Part shown: positions 7,838 through 16,166 of the stretch, in pieces
How the letters are laid out: each line of letters begins with the position of its first letter
How positions within the stretch are numbered: position 1 is the stretch's first letter
IMG/VR virus record: IMGVR_UViG_3300008266_000014
Coordinates: 91,531-155,530 of that record
DNA from: a virus
DNA length: 64,000 nucleotides
Strand: one strand, 5' to 3'
The notes under the pieces: model-generated
Told to the model about the DNA's origin: nothing
The model's database searches: none
What the model saw: only the letters and a program-made list of their open reading frames with translations
Translations under genes and position numbers: made by a program

Positions 7838-8883
7838 GCTTTTTGAAAAATTTGATTAAGGAGATTGGTGATGAGGATACTCACCTGGCCAGTGACGGCG
7901 ATGGTAGTGCTGAGTTTTCTGGTTGTATTGATACTGGCAGCTATATTCTCAACGCTCTTCTCTCTGGTAGCCTCTATGGCGGCGTACCTGATAACAAAAT
8001 TACTGCTTTTGCAGGAGAGTCCGCTACTGGTAAAACTTTCTTCGTACTTGGTATCGTTAGAGCCTTCCTTGACAAGAACCCAACAGGAGCAGTCGTCTAC
8101 TACGATACAGAAGCAGCGGTTACCAGAGCAATGATGGAGTCCCGTGGGGTTGACACCACACGTGTTATTATTGCAGAGCCAGATACTATTCAGAAATTCA
8201 AGACACACGCATTAAAGATGATCGATGCTTATGAAAAGCAGCAAGATCGTCCACCAATGATGTTTGTGTTAGATAGTCTTGGTCTTTTGTCTACTAATAA
8301 AGAGATGGAAGACTCGCTAGATGGAAAAGATGTTCGCGACATGACAAAAGCTCAGGTTATCAAAGCAGCTTTTCGTGTACTTACTTTAAAGCTGGCAAAG
8401 GTGAAAGTACCAATGCTTGTTACAAACCACGTCTATGAGGTAGTCGGATCATATGTACCAACAAAAGAACTCGGTGGAGGAACAGGCCTCAAGTACGCAG
8501 CTAGCACTATTGCTATGCTCTCCAAAAAGAAAGAAAAGGATTCTGATGGAGACGTCATCGGGAGCCAGATCAAGATCAAAACATACAAATCAAGACTCTC
8601 AAAAGAAAACCAAGACGCAACTGTGTTACTTACTTTCGACAAGGGATTAGATAGGTACTTTGGACTTCTTGAGCTTGCGGAAGAAGCTGGTTTGTTTAAA
8701 AAAGTTGGTAATAGATACGAACTACCAGATGGTCGTAAAGTATATGGTAAGGAAATAATTACCAAACCAGAATCCTTCTTTGATGACACCTATATGCAAC
8801 AACTTGAAGAGTATGCAAAAAGGAAATTTAGCTATGGATCAGCAATCGCAGAAGTACAAGGTGACGTACAAGAACCAGCATGA
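7834..8883 (+). CDS. uvsX: UvsX, RecA-like recombinase
   Basis: The 349-residue protein carries Walker A GESATGKT at 61-68 and Walker B MMFVLDSLG at about 142-150, followed by VTNHVYEV, the RecA-family L2-like region. UvsX forms filaments on ssDNA and drives strand exchange for recombination-dependent replication. It sits directly upstream of the gp41 helicase, the T4-like gene order. Confidence 0.95.
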   Translation: MSFLKNLIKEIGDEDTHLASDGDGSAEFSGCIDTGSYILNALLSGSLYGGVPDNKITAFAGESATGKTFFVLGIVRAFLDKNPTGAVVYYDTEAAVTRAMMESRGVDTTRVIIAEPDTIQKFKTHALKMIDAYEKQQDRPPMMFVLDSLGLLSTNKEMEDSLDGKDVRDMTKAQVIKAAFRVLTLKLAKVKVPMLVTNHVYEVVGSYVPTKELGGGTGLKYAASTIAMLSKKKEKDSDGDVIGSQIKIKTYKSRLSKENQDATVLLTFDKGLDRYFGLLELAEEAGLFKKVGNRYELPDGRKVYGKEIITKPESFFDDTYMQQLEEYAKRKFSYGSAIAEVQGDVQEPA

Positions 8884-9019
8884 CGAAATTGGCTTTAAGT
8901 ATTTTTTTCGTGATAGAGATATACTAGACTTTCTCTCAAAAAGACCAAATGGTGCCCTTGTAGTTAAACTGGAGCAATATGATAGAGAAACTAATTCTTT
9001 CCAATCTATTAAACAATGA
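8834..9019 (+). CDS. Small conserved protein between uvsX and gp41
   Basis: ATG 8834 gives a 61-residue protein (MDQQSQKYKVTYKNQ). It overlaps the uvsX end by 50 bases and the gp41 start by 41 bases, a nested arrangement that keeps three frames open. A K-x-T-Y start and FKYFFRDRDILDFL suggest a compact beta-alpha fold. Function not recognised. Confidence 0.55.
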   Translation: MDQQSQKYKVTYKNQHDEIGFKYFFRDRDILDFLSKRPNGALVVKLEQYDRETNSFQSIKQ

Positions 9020-10367
9020 GGAGTATGGCCGCAAGGCCATTCCTTTTTTAAAGGTTGAATATTTTCAAGATAGGGTTCACAAAGCAGTATTTGATTGCGT
9101 GCATGCATTCACAAACAAATACAATAAGTTCCCATCAAAAGAAGCACTTGTTGTTGAGTTAGACAACGATAAAAATATATCTTCTTACTTTAATGAGGTA
9201 GAAGAGTTTGTAAATGCGCTTGAAGACACTCCTTCACAGAACATTCACTGGTTACTAGACCACACAGAGAAGTTCTGTCAAGATAAAGCAATTTACAATG
9301 CCATCATGAAATCAATAACGATTCTTGATGATGGCAAAGGAAACGAAAGTAAAGGGTCGATACCTCAGATCCTTTCTGATGCATTAGCAGTTTCTTTCGA
9401 TTCACATATAGGACATGATTTTCTAGAAGACTACGATGCTCGATACGATTACTACCATAAAAAAGAAAAGAGAGTACCGTTCGATTTGGAACTACTTAAC
9501 AAGATTTCCAAGGGTGGGCTACCAAACAAGACTCTCAATGTTATACTTGCTGGCACTGGTGTTGGTAAGTCTCTCTTTATGTGTCATTGTGCAGCAGCTA
9601 ACCTTTCCAAAGGTAATAATGTCCTTTACATAACAATGGAGATGGCAGAAGAGCGTATTGCAGAACGTATTGATGCCAATCTACTCAATGTCACAGTCGA
9701 TGAGTTGAGTATTCTACCAAAGGACGCATATGAGAAAAAGATTGCTCGTGTAAGAGAGAAGACAAGTGGAAAGTTGATAATTAAAGAGTATCCGACAGCA
9801 TCTGCTGGTGCTGGTCACATGAGACATCTTCTCAATGAGCTGAAAATCAAACGAAACTTTGCTCCAGACATCATCTATATTGATTACCTCAATATTTGTA
9901 CATCATCGAGACTCAAGTATGGTGCAAATGTAAACTCATATACATACATTAAGGCGATTGCAGAGGAGTTGCGAGGACTTGCTGTCGAGTTTGATGTGCC
10001 TATTGTAACTGCTACTCAAACAACGAGAAGTGGTTACACATCGAGTGATCTTGGACTTGAAGATACTAGTGAATCGTTTGGTCTTCCTGCAACAGCAGAT
10101 TTCATGATTGCGCTAATTAGTTCTGATGAACTTCAAGATCTGAATCAGTTCATGGTAAAGCAGTTAAAGAACAGATATAGTGATCCTAACATCAACAGAC
10201 GTTTTGTTATTGGTGTCGATAGACCAAAGATGCGTTTGTATGATGTCGAACAGAGTGCTCAAGAGGATGTGGTTGACGACACTCCCGTATTCGATAAATC
10301 CGATACTGGTGCAAGATTGAAACAAGAGAAGGGAAAATTCAAAGATGCTTTTAAGACGTTTGTTTAG
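8979..10367 (+). CDS. 41: Replicative DNA helicase (T4 gp41, DnaB family)
   Basis: This 462-residue protein has a DnaB-like N-terminal helical domain, a Walker A AGTGVGKS at 191-198, an ITMEMAEERIAER segment (H1a) and Walker B IIYIDYLN near 298-305, then TATQTTRSGY (H3). It is the hexameric helicase that unwinds the lagging-strand template and pairs with the gp61 primase encoded at 27.2 kb. Confidence 0.95.
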   Translation: MIEKLILSNLLNNEEYGRKAIPFLKVEYFQDRVHKAVFDCVHAFTNKYNKFPSKEALVVELDNDKNISSYFNEVEEFVNALEDTPSQNIHWLLDHTEKFCQDKAIYNAIMKSITILDDGKGNESKGSIPQILSDALAVSFDSHIGHDFLEDYDARYDYYHKKEKRVPFDLELLNKISKGGLPNKTLNVILAGTGVGKSLFMCHCAAANLSKGNNVLYITMEMAEERIAERIDANLLNVTVDELSILPKDAYEKKIARVREKTSGKLIIKEYPTASAGAGHMRHLLNELKIKRNFAPDIIYIDYLNICTSSRLKYGANVNSYTYIKAIAEELRGLAVEFDVPIVTATQTTRSGYTSSDLGLEDTSESFGLPATADFMIALISSDELQDLNQFMVKQLKNRYSDPNINRRFVIGVDRPKMRLYDVEQSAQEDVVDDTPVFDKSDTGARLKQEKGKFKDAFKTFV

Positions 10368-10539
10368 TTTTATTACCGTAATATTCCTTTTCTCGTGGAT
10401 ATTTGCTCTTTCCGCTGTTATAATTACGATTCAAACAATCTTCTACTACATCATGAGAATGTTTGATCTTCCAGCTGATGTTATTCATGCCATGATTGAG
10501 ACCAATAAACTACATGATAGTAAAAACGAGAAAGTTTAA
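10345..10539 (+). CDS. Small membrane protein
   Basis: The 64-residue frame overlaps the helicase end by 23 bases. Residues 5-35 are strongly hydrophobic (FITVIFLFSWIFALSAVIIT), predicting a single membrane helix with a short charged tail. It also overlaps the next gene by 26 bases. Function unknown. Confidence 0.5.
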   Translation: MLLRRLFSFITVIFLFSWIFALSAVIITIQTIFYYIMRMFDLPADVIHAMIETNKLHDSKNEKV

Positions 10540-10975
10540 TAATAGATACCTTGCAAAAGTTATTCGTGAGGCAACAAGGTTCTATCTCGGCAGACTCCTT
10601 CCCGAAACTAAATTCAAGAAGCTCAACATAATTGTCAAACAAACAGATAGTGATTATGCCGATGGTTCATGCTACTACAAGAGCAAGTATGAATACGAAA
10701 TTGAGCTCGGTGCTCATGTATCTGTTAATCACAAATTATTAACACTTGCACACGAGTGTGTTCACGTCAAGCAATATACAACAAGACAATTGAAGACGTT
10801 TTATGTTGGTCATTACCCAGTTGATATGTGGGAAGGAAAAAGATACAGGAATCTTAAGTACGACGATCAACCGTGGGAAAGAGAAGCACTGGAATCAGAA
10901 GAAGAACTACTTTACAGCTTTATCTCAGAATGTTATGCGTTAGGTAATCTGGATCTTGAAAAACTTAAAAGCTAA
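10514..10975 (+). CDS. Putative zinc metallopeptidase (HExxH)
   Basis: ATG 10514 (MIVKTRKFNN) is preferred over an upstream TTG. The 153-residue protein has LAHECVHVKQY, an HExxH zinc motif, in a central helix, and Glu-rich sequence (EREALESEEEL) 40-60 residues later that could supply the third ligand. There is no signal peptide, so it would act in the cytoplasm or be carried in the virion. A SprT-like or phage-specific peptidase is possible; the substrate is unknown. Confidence 0.65.
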   Translation: MIVKTRKFNNRYLAKVIREATRFYLGRLLPETKFKKLNIIVKQTDSDYADGSCYYKSKYEYEIELGAHVSVNHKLLTLAHECVHVKQYTTRQLKTFYVGHYPVDMWEGKRYRNLKYDDQPWEREALESEEELLYSFISECYALGNLDLEKLKS

Positions 10976-11411
10976 GTTATTACTACTTTTGTGCTTGTAC
11001 TCCCCATCGGTTTTTGCTATGTGGGATATAAACTCACTGCTCAATGACGCCAGAGTGCTGATGAATTATGATGGATATCTATCAACACCTACTCTGGTTC
11101 CAAGATCAAGACAAGAACTAGAGGAAGTGTTTTGCCATAGTTCTGGCTGTACTGTCTCTGCGATATATACCAAAGGAGTCGTTTACTATGACTATACCTT
11201 GGATCCTAATAACATTATCGACAGATCGATAATGGTTCATGAAATGATTCATCATATTCAACGAGCTCAGTGGGGAGATACATACACTTGCAGTAGATGG
11301 TTAAAAAAAGAAAGACAGGCTTACAGACTTCAGTCTTTATACCTTTATAGAAGAGGTGTAAAGCTACCATATATTGAAACTGTAATCTCAAACTTGAAGT
11401 GTCCAATATAG
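10956..11411 (+). CDS. Exported putative zinc metallopeptidase (HExxH)
   Basis: Starting at TTG 10956, the protein has a textbook signal peptide (MKNLKAKLLLLLCLYSPSVFA) of 21 residues, so it should reach the periplasm. VHEMIHHIQRAQ is an HExxH zinc site, followed by KKERQAYRLQ, whose Glu fits a third ligand. Three or more Cys in the mature part (FCHSSGC, TCSRW, KCPI) suggest disulfides. It overlaps the cytoplasmic HExxH gene by 20 bases. No ATG exists near the signal peptide. Confidence 0.65.
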   Translation: MKNLKAKLLLLLCLYSPSVFAMWDINSLLNDARVLMNYDGYLSTPTLVPRSRQELEEVFCHSSGCTVSAIYTKGVVYYDYTLDPNNIIDRSIMVHEMIHHIQRAQWGDTYTCSRWLKKERQAYRLQSLYLYRRGVKLPYIETVISNLKCPI

Positions 11412-11418
11412 GAAAATT

Positions 11419-11982
11419 ATGAACGATATTCCAAACGCATCAACAGTGCAGGATCAAATAGATTGGAATCTGTACAGAAGTGGTACTTTCTATCTGACTG
11501 GAGATATTGACGAAGTTAGCTGCGGAGAGGTTATTCGTTGGATACTTTCAGAAAATATTACAGGTCAGCACAAGGAACTGAGACTATTCATTAATAGTTG
11601 TGGTGGTGAACTGTATAGTGCCTTTGCTCTGATCGATATCATGAAAGCAAGTCGTATTCCTGTTTATACAGTTGGAACAGGAAGCCTGATGAGCGCTGCA
11701 TTCTTGATCTTTATCTCTGGTGCGAGAGGCCACAGATCAATTACAAAGAATACTAGCGTCATGTCTCATCAGTTTTCTACCTTTTATGAAGGTAAAGAAC
11801 ATGACATCAAAGCATCAGAAAAAGAGACAAGATATGTCAAACAAAGGATGCTAGATATAATGAAGGAACAATGCCCGATGGATGAAAAAACAATAAAAAG
11901 AAAGCTACTGCCTCCTTCGGATGTATGGCTATCTGCGCAGGAGTGTATAGATCTAGGAGTTGCAGATGGAATCTTCGAATAA
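11419..11982 (+). CDS. clpP: ClpP-like serine protease
   Basis: This 187-residue protein is near ClpP length. LFINSCGGELYSAFALIDIM is the oxyanion-region strand and turn, GTGSLMSAAFLIFISG contains the nucleophile Ser, and VMSHQFST contains the catalytic His; an Asp is available later. ClpP forms barrel proteases that need a Clp ATPase; none is in the window, so a host partner or virion-maturation role is possible. Confidence 0.85.
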   Translation: MNDIPNASTVQDQIDWNLYRSGTFYLTGDIDEVSCGEVIRWILSENITGQHKELRLFINSCGGELYSAFALIDIMKASRIPVYTVGTGSLMSAAFLIFISGARGHRSITKNTSVMSHQFSTFYEGKEHDIKASEKETRYVKQRMLDIMKEQCPMDEKTIKRKLLPPSDVWLSAQECIDLGVADGIFE

Positions 11983-12613
11983 CGGTTTAAATGATTTAGT
12001 ACTGTTTAAGCATCACAATATCGACGGTATAGAAAAATGGATGTGGCCAAAATCAGATACTGGTCTTTGGGAAGGTCCTCTCTACGACTGGCCAAAACTA
12101 AAAGAAGGATTTTTAAGCCACGTAAAAAAATTTGATGTTGTCGTTCAGGCAGGTGGTGCTTGTGGAATGTATCCAAAACTTTTAAGAAACCATTTTAACT
12201 ATGTCTATACATTTGAACCGGACCCACTTAATTTTTATTGCCTTTCTCATAATTGTGACGATCCAAACATAATTAAAATTAATGCAGCGCTTGGTGATCG
12301 TAATGAGATGATGGCAATATTGAACCATAACAAAGAAAATGTAGGAACTCATCGAGTAACAACTGATGGTGAGAGATACATTCCTATGTTCACTATTGAT
12401 CAGCTAAATTTAACCGCATGTGATTATATTCAACTTGATTGTGAGACATTTGAAGAAAATGTTATTAGAGGAGCAATCAATACAATTCAAAAGTTTAAAC
12501 CTGTAATAACCTTAGAAACATGCAGTCCGGGAATAGAGCAAATGCTTTTACCGCTAGGATACTCTTTCCGAGGTAGGTTCGGGCATATAGATCAGCTCCT
12601 TTCTGTAGATTAA
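11966..12613 (+). CDS. FkbM-family methyltransferase
   Basis: The frame overlaps the clpP end by 17 bases; ATG 11966 (MESSNNGLND) is chosen over a TTG six bases earlier. The SAM-binding pattern is visible as VVVQAGGACGMYPKLL, YTFEPDP (acidic end of strand 2) and YIQLDCETFEENVIRGA, the FkbM signature near the C-terminus. FkbM enzymes O-methylate sugars or small molecules. A second member lies at 40.3 kb. Confidence 0.78.
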   Translation: MESSNNGLNDLVLFKHHNIDGIEKWMWPKSDTGLWEGPLYDWPKLKEGFLSHVKKFDVVVQAGGACGMYPKLLRNHFNYVYTFEPDPLNFYCLSHNCDDPNIIKINAALGDRNEMMAILNHNKENVGTHRVTTDGERYIPMFTIDQLNLTACDYIQLDCETFEENVIRGAINTIQKFKPVITLETCSPGIEQMLLPLGYSFRGRFGHIDQLLSVD

Positions 12614-12634
12614 CCCACTTCGGTGGGTTTTTTT
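12614..12634 (+). terminator. Terminator of the replication block
   Basis: CCCAC, a TTCG tetraloop, GTGGG and seven Ts form a compact rho-independent terminator just after the methyltransferase stop. Confidence 0.85.
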
Positions 12635-12648
12635 ACGAGCTAAATAAT

Positions 12649-12656
12649 TATAAATA
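12649..12656 (+). promoter_or_regulatory. Late-type promoter box TATAAATA
   Basis: An exact late box lies 15 bases after the terminator and 46 bases before the next start. It is the only such box before the 12.7-20.9 kb gene run, suggesting one long late transcript. Confidence 0.7.
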
Positions 12657-12701
12657 CAAACAATGTGCAGTTAAACGGCCTAGGTAAACCTGCGGAAAAA
12701 T

Positions 12702-14234
12702 ATGAAAAAGACAAAAAAGAAACCACAAGACGTGGCACTCATCACTGGTAACCCTGCTGACAAGGTTGTTATCAGTCCAGAAGACCCACCTAAAAAATTC
12801 CAGACGGAAGCTATCAAGCTGCTCAAAACAAAGCTGAATGCTCCGGAATTCAAATACTTGGCACCAACTGATCGTGTTGAAATCGATAATCAGAATGTCG
12901 ATAAGCAGGTAAAGCATATTCGTAAAGTCGTGACAAAGATCAGCACTCAGCCTGTCACAGAGCAAGAACTCAATGATATTTTCAGTGCAGTGAATGAAGC
13001 GGGGAGAATTGGATCAATACTTTCATCTCCAGTTCGTGCTGCAGGACTTGCTGGAAAAGCACTTACTGGTCTAGGAACAGCAGCAACATTCTTATCAACA
13101 CCCCAGTCCGCAGCATTGTCGACCGCACTTGCTACCAAAGTTGTTTCTCAGAAAATGTCTGAGTTTGGTAAGTACCAGAAGAAAGCACCAACAACTACTA
13201 CATCTAAACCTGCTCAGAAAGCTTCTCCACCAAAGCAGGCAGTAAAAACTAAACCAGAGCTGGAATACGAACCACTGCCACCTAAGTTCCCTATTAAGGA
13301 TGAGCCTAAGGTACAAGTTCCACAGGCAACTGCCGCAGTGTCGCAGAAACCTAGGGAAACCACAGTGATGGGTAAAAAGTATATCGAACCTCAGGCACCG
13401 GCTCCTGCAGCCCCTTCAAGACCACAGGGTGGAGGCAAGCAAAAAGGTCAACTGAGTCAGACTCCTGGTGCAGTAAAGAAAAGACAACAAAGAGCTCAGG
13501 CAAAAGGAACAGTTGTATCTCACAGAGAATGGGACTACGACACATACATCATTGAAAAGCTCGAGCAATCGCTTTTCAGGAAATCAGAAAGAAGTGGTGT
13601 TGATGCTGAGATTCTAAGTGATGTATTTGAAAGAGGGATGAATTCCTGGAATGAAGAGTCCACAATTTCACAACAACAATTTGCAATGCAGCGTGTTAAC
13701 TCTTTCATTGCAAAGGGAAAAACCTATTACAACGAAGATGCTGATCTACAAGAAAAGTCTGTTGTGATTGGTGGTAGAAGGCATCAGCAAGCTGGTGAAG
13801 GTCCAAGAGATATTGTAAAGAGAAAGCTATCAAAGCTGTTTGGTAAACATACTCTCATTAAGAAACCTCTCACACCAACTCAGAGAGTCAAAATTGCTTT
13901 GCAAAGACTAAAGAGAAAGTATGCTCAGAGCGCAGCAGCTGTCAAGTTCAAAAAAGGACTTGGGGAGTCCATATCTAAAATCCAACAATCAATAGATGAA
14001 AGTTTCGTAGTAGATCGTGCTGCTGGTTATAGCACTACTTACACTGCTGCAGATCTTGGAATCAAGATTCAAGGTGGGTTTGCATTACATCCTTCTGTAG
14101 CAGAAGAGGGTGGAGCAGGCGACATTGGTACTACAAAACTGGTCAATAAATATAAGAAAGACACTCCAGGCGAAGCAGTGGAGCAATTGCAGCGAATGAT
14201 TCGTGCAAAAAGAAAGGCGAACACTCAATGCTAG
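12702..14234 (+). CDS. Large conserved phage protein, probably virion-associated
   Basis: This 510-residue protein has a Lys-rich head, an Ala-rich helical region (about 85-145), a Pro/Lys/Ala-rich linker (150-265) and a conserved C-terminal half. The segment SQQQFAMQRVNSFIAKGKTY (residues near 325-345) is a pattern I recognise from several large proteins of T4-like aquatic phages. It starts the late operon. A head or core role is inferred from position and composition only. Confidence 0.6.
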   Translation: MKKTKKKPQDVALITGNPADKVVISPEDPPKKFQTEAIKLLKTKLNAPEFKYLAPTDRVEIDNQNVDKQVKHIRKVVTKISTQPVTEQELNDIFSAVNEAGRIGSILSSPVRAAGLAGKALTGLGTAATFLSTPQSAALSTALATKVVSQKMSEFGKYQKKAPTTTTSKPAQKASPPKQAVKTKPELEYEPLPPKFPIKDEPKVQVPQATAAVSQKPRETTVMGKKYIEPQAPAPAAPSRPQGGGKQKGQLSQTPGAVKKRQQRAQAKGTVVSHREWDYDTYIIEKLEQSLFRKSERSGVDAEILSDVFERGMNSWNEESTISQQQFAMQRVNSFIAKGKTYYNEDADLQEKSVVIGGRRHQQAGEGPRDIVKRKLSKLFGKHTLIKKPLTPTQRVKIALQRLKRKYAQSAAAVKFKKGLGESISKIQQSIDESFVVDRAAGYSTTYTAADLGIKIQGGFALHPSVAEEGGAGDIGTTKLVNKYKKDTPGEAVEQLQRMIRAKRKANTQC

Positions 14235-14695
14235 GTGCCAACATTCATACTAAAGAACTTCATAGAGTTCTCAAGAAAGAAGGATGGCAGCTAACAAGAA
14301 CATCAGGAGATCATGATGTATATACTCACCCTGAGGCAAAACATCATCTCTCCATTCCAAGACACAAGCAGCTTAAAGCTCCTTTAGTAGTGAAAGTGTT
14401 GAAGGCAATGAAAGTAAACGAAACCAAACTTCTTTCTTTTTCGCAATTTATTGCTGAAGCAGAATACCAAGGTCGTGATGTTCAATTGAACAAACCTATG
14501 GCAGGGGACGTCAAAAAGTCTAAGGTGTTTGTAAGAAATGCAGAAGGTAATGTCGTAAAAGTAAACTTTGGTGATAAAAACATGACGATCAAGAAAAACA
14601 TTCCGGCTCGTCGTAGAAGTTTCAGAGCAAGACATAATTGTGATGATCCAGGACCAAAGACAAAAGCAAGGTATTGGAGCTGCAAAGCATGGTAA
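14228..14695 (+). CDS. HicA-like domain fused to a conserved phage C-terminal domain
   Basis: Residues 8-58 read like a HicA mRNA-interferase fold: LKKEGWQLTRTSGDHDVYTHP, then SIPRHKQLKAP. The His in SGDHD is at the HicA active-site position. Residues about 80-155 form a separate conserved phage module: DVQLNKPMAGDVKKSKV, VVKVNFGDKNM, RRRSFRARHNCD and KARYWSCKAW. No HicB antitoxin is adjacent. Fusion of a toxin-like RNA-binding fold to a virion-type module is unusual; the HicA part may serve RNA binding rather than toxicity. Confidence 0.65.
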   Translation: MLGANIHTKELHRVLKKEGWQLTRTSGDHDVYTHPEAKHHLSIPRHKQLKAPLVVKVLKAMKVNETKLLSFSQFIAEAEYQGRDVQLNKPMAGDVKKSKVFVRNAEGNVVKVNFGDKNMTIKKNIPARRRSFRARHNCDDPGPKTKARYWSCKAW

Positions 14696-15117
14696 AAAGA
14701 TATATTACATTTTTAACTGAGGCAACTAACTCCTGTCCTCGTGCAACATACGACCTTGCCATGAATCTGGAAAACAGACAAAAGGCAATTGATGAGTATG
14801 GGTATGGCCCTTTGAATCCTCTTGAGCCTTCATCGGACTTTTGGAATGAGAAGGCAGATATGTGGAATGTATCTGTTAAGGATGCAAAGACAGCAAGATG
14901 TGGCAATTGTGCTGCGTTTGTTATTACAGACGATATGAGACAGTGTATCGTCAGTGGAAGAAAAGATGAAGATGATGAAAATGAGAACGATCACTTTGAT
15001 GTGACTGTAGAGAAGGCAGATCTTGGGTACTGTAACATCTTACACTTTAAGTGTGCAGGAGAGAGAACTTGTGATGCATGGATCGCTGGTGGTCCAATAG
15101 ATAATAAGGATGTGTAA
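14689..15117 (+). CDS. Conserved Cys-rich phage protein
   Basis: ATG 14689 gives 142 residues; the start overlaps the preceding stop by seven bases. The C-terminal half has CGNCAAFV, a lone Cys, YCNILHFKCAGERTCDAWI and ends in GGPI, a pattern found in T4-like aquatic phages and suited to binding a metal or Fe-S cluster. That binding is an inference from Cys spacing. An acidic stretch (DEDDENENDHFD) sits before it. Confidence 0.65.
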   Translation: MVKRYITFLTEATNSCPRATYDLAMNLENRQKAIDEYGYGPLNPLEPSSDFWNEKADMWNVSVKDAKTARCGNCAAFVITDDMRQCIVSGRKDEDDENENDHFDVTVEKADLGYCNILHFKCAGERTCDAWIAGGPIDNKDV

Positions 15118-15560
15118 TGGAATCGTTAATTGAAGAAATGAAGGTAGTTCTTGCTGATACGTTTGCAATGTATTTGAAAGCACATAACTATCACTGGAAT
15201 GTGGAGGGAAGTAACTTCCCTCAGTACCATGATTTTCTTGGCAACCTATATGAAGAGCTTCATGGTGCAGTAGATCCTATTGCAGAGCATATCAGAGCGC
15301 TAGACGCATATGCTCCTGGATCGTTAACAAGATTTAGAGAACTATCTTCTATCAGAGACAGCATGACCCCTCCTCCAACAATGGGAATGATATCAGAGCT
15401 ATATGGAGATAACGAGATTGTTATGGCATCGCTAGTGAGAACATATAAATTAGCAGAGCAGGCGAATGAAATTGGTCTGTCTAACTTTATTCAAGATAGA
15501 TATGATATCCACAAGAAGCATGCATGGATGCTACGTTCTATACTTAAGAGAGCAGAATGA
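15117..15560 (+). CDS. Dps/ferritin-like protein
   Basis: This 147-residue four-helix protein has the Dps ferroxidase layout: KAHNYHWNVEGSNFPQYHDF (His ligands) and DPIAEHIRALDAYAPGS (Asp and Glu ligands). Dps proteins oxidise Fe(II), store iron and protect DNA from peroxide, usually as dodecamers. Phage copies are rare but known. With the superoxide dismutase at 33.4 kb it suggests oxidative-stress defence. The start overlaps the upstream stop. Confidence 0.85.
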   Translation: MESLIEEMKVVLADTFAMYLKAHNYHWNVEGSNFPQYHDFLGNLYEELHGAVDPIAEHIRALDAYAPGSLTRFRELSSIRDSMTPPPTMGMISELYGDNEIVMASLVRTYKLAEQANEIGLSNFIQDRYDIHKKHAWMLRSILKRAE

Positions 15561-16165
15561 AAACAATAAGAAGACTTTTTGAGACCAGAAAGCAAGGGAA
15601 GAGGTATAGAACTGTTGAGAATCTCATCAGAGATGTTCTTCGCGGTAAGATCTTTGAGCAAAGAGAAAAGATCGAGAAAGATCAAAGCGATCAGATTGTT
15701 GCTGGCACATACAAAACAAAGAACTTTGAGATGTGCCCTAGAGCACAAAAATTATTCACCCAGCTACCAAAAGGTACGAGTCCTAATGACGCAGAGCATG
15801 CTGCTATTCATCACGATGAGTTGTTTGCATTGGAAAAGCAGGCTGTGGCAAAGGAAAGAAGTACCAAGGCGGATGTTGAAGAAGCCAAACATCTTGTTGC
15901 AATGATTCGTCAGTTAGGTAAGACGATGAAGATCGAAGGTAAGATGGATTATCTTGACGATCACGTTGCAAAAATAGCTTCGTATATGCAAGATGAAAAA
16001 GAAACATATGATAACCCATCACCGGAAATGATGAAGAAGAGATTCACATCTCCTCCAATGTCAAGAACAAAAGAGCCTGATGATAGAGACATTGATAACT
16101 CAAAGTTTCTAGTTTCCAGAAACATTAAGGCACAAAGAAAACTTAAAATTATCGACGCAGACTAA
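15557..16165 (+). CDS. Hypothetical helical phage protein
   Basis: This 202-residue, Lys/Arg-rich protein overlaps the Dps-like gene by four bases and has no membrane segment or catalytic motif. Its N-terminus (MKTIRRLFETRKQGKRYRTV) resembles the short basic leaders of other proteins in this late block. Probably a virion-related helical protein; unknown otherwise. Confidence 0.55.
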   Translation: MKTIRRLFETRKQGKRYRTVENLIRDVLRGKIFEQREKIEKDQSDQIVAGTYKTKNFEMCPRAQKLFTQLPKGTSPNDAEHAAIHHDELFALEKQAVAKERSTKADVEEAKHLVAMIRQLGKTMKIEGKMDYLDDHVAKIASYMQDEKETYDNPSPEMMKKRFTSPPMSRTKEPDDRDIDNSKFLVSRNIKAQRKLKIIDAD

Positions 16166-16166
16166 A

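Noticed and set aside
15117-15560. Possibility that the Dps-like gene is a bacterioferritin
   Set aside because: 147 residues with His ligands at the HNYHWNV segment fit Dps better; no heme-type Met is evident.
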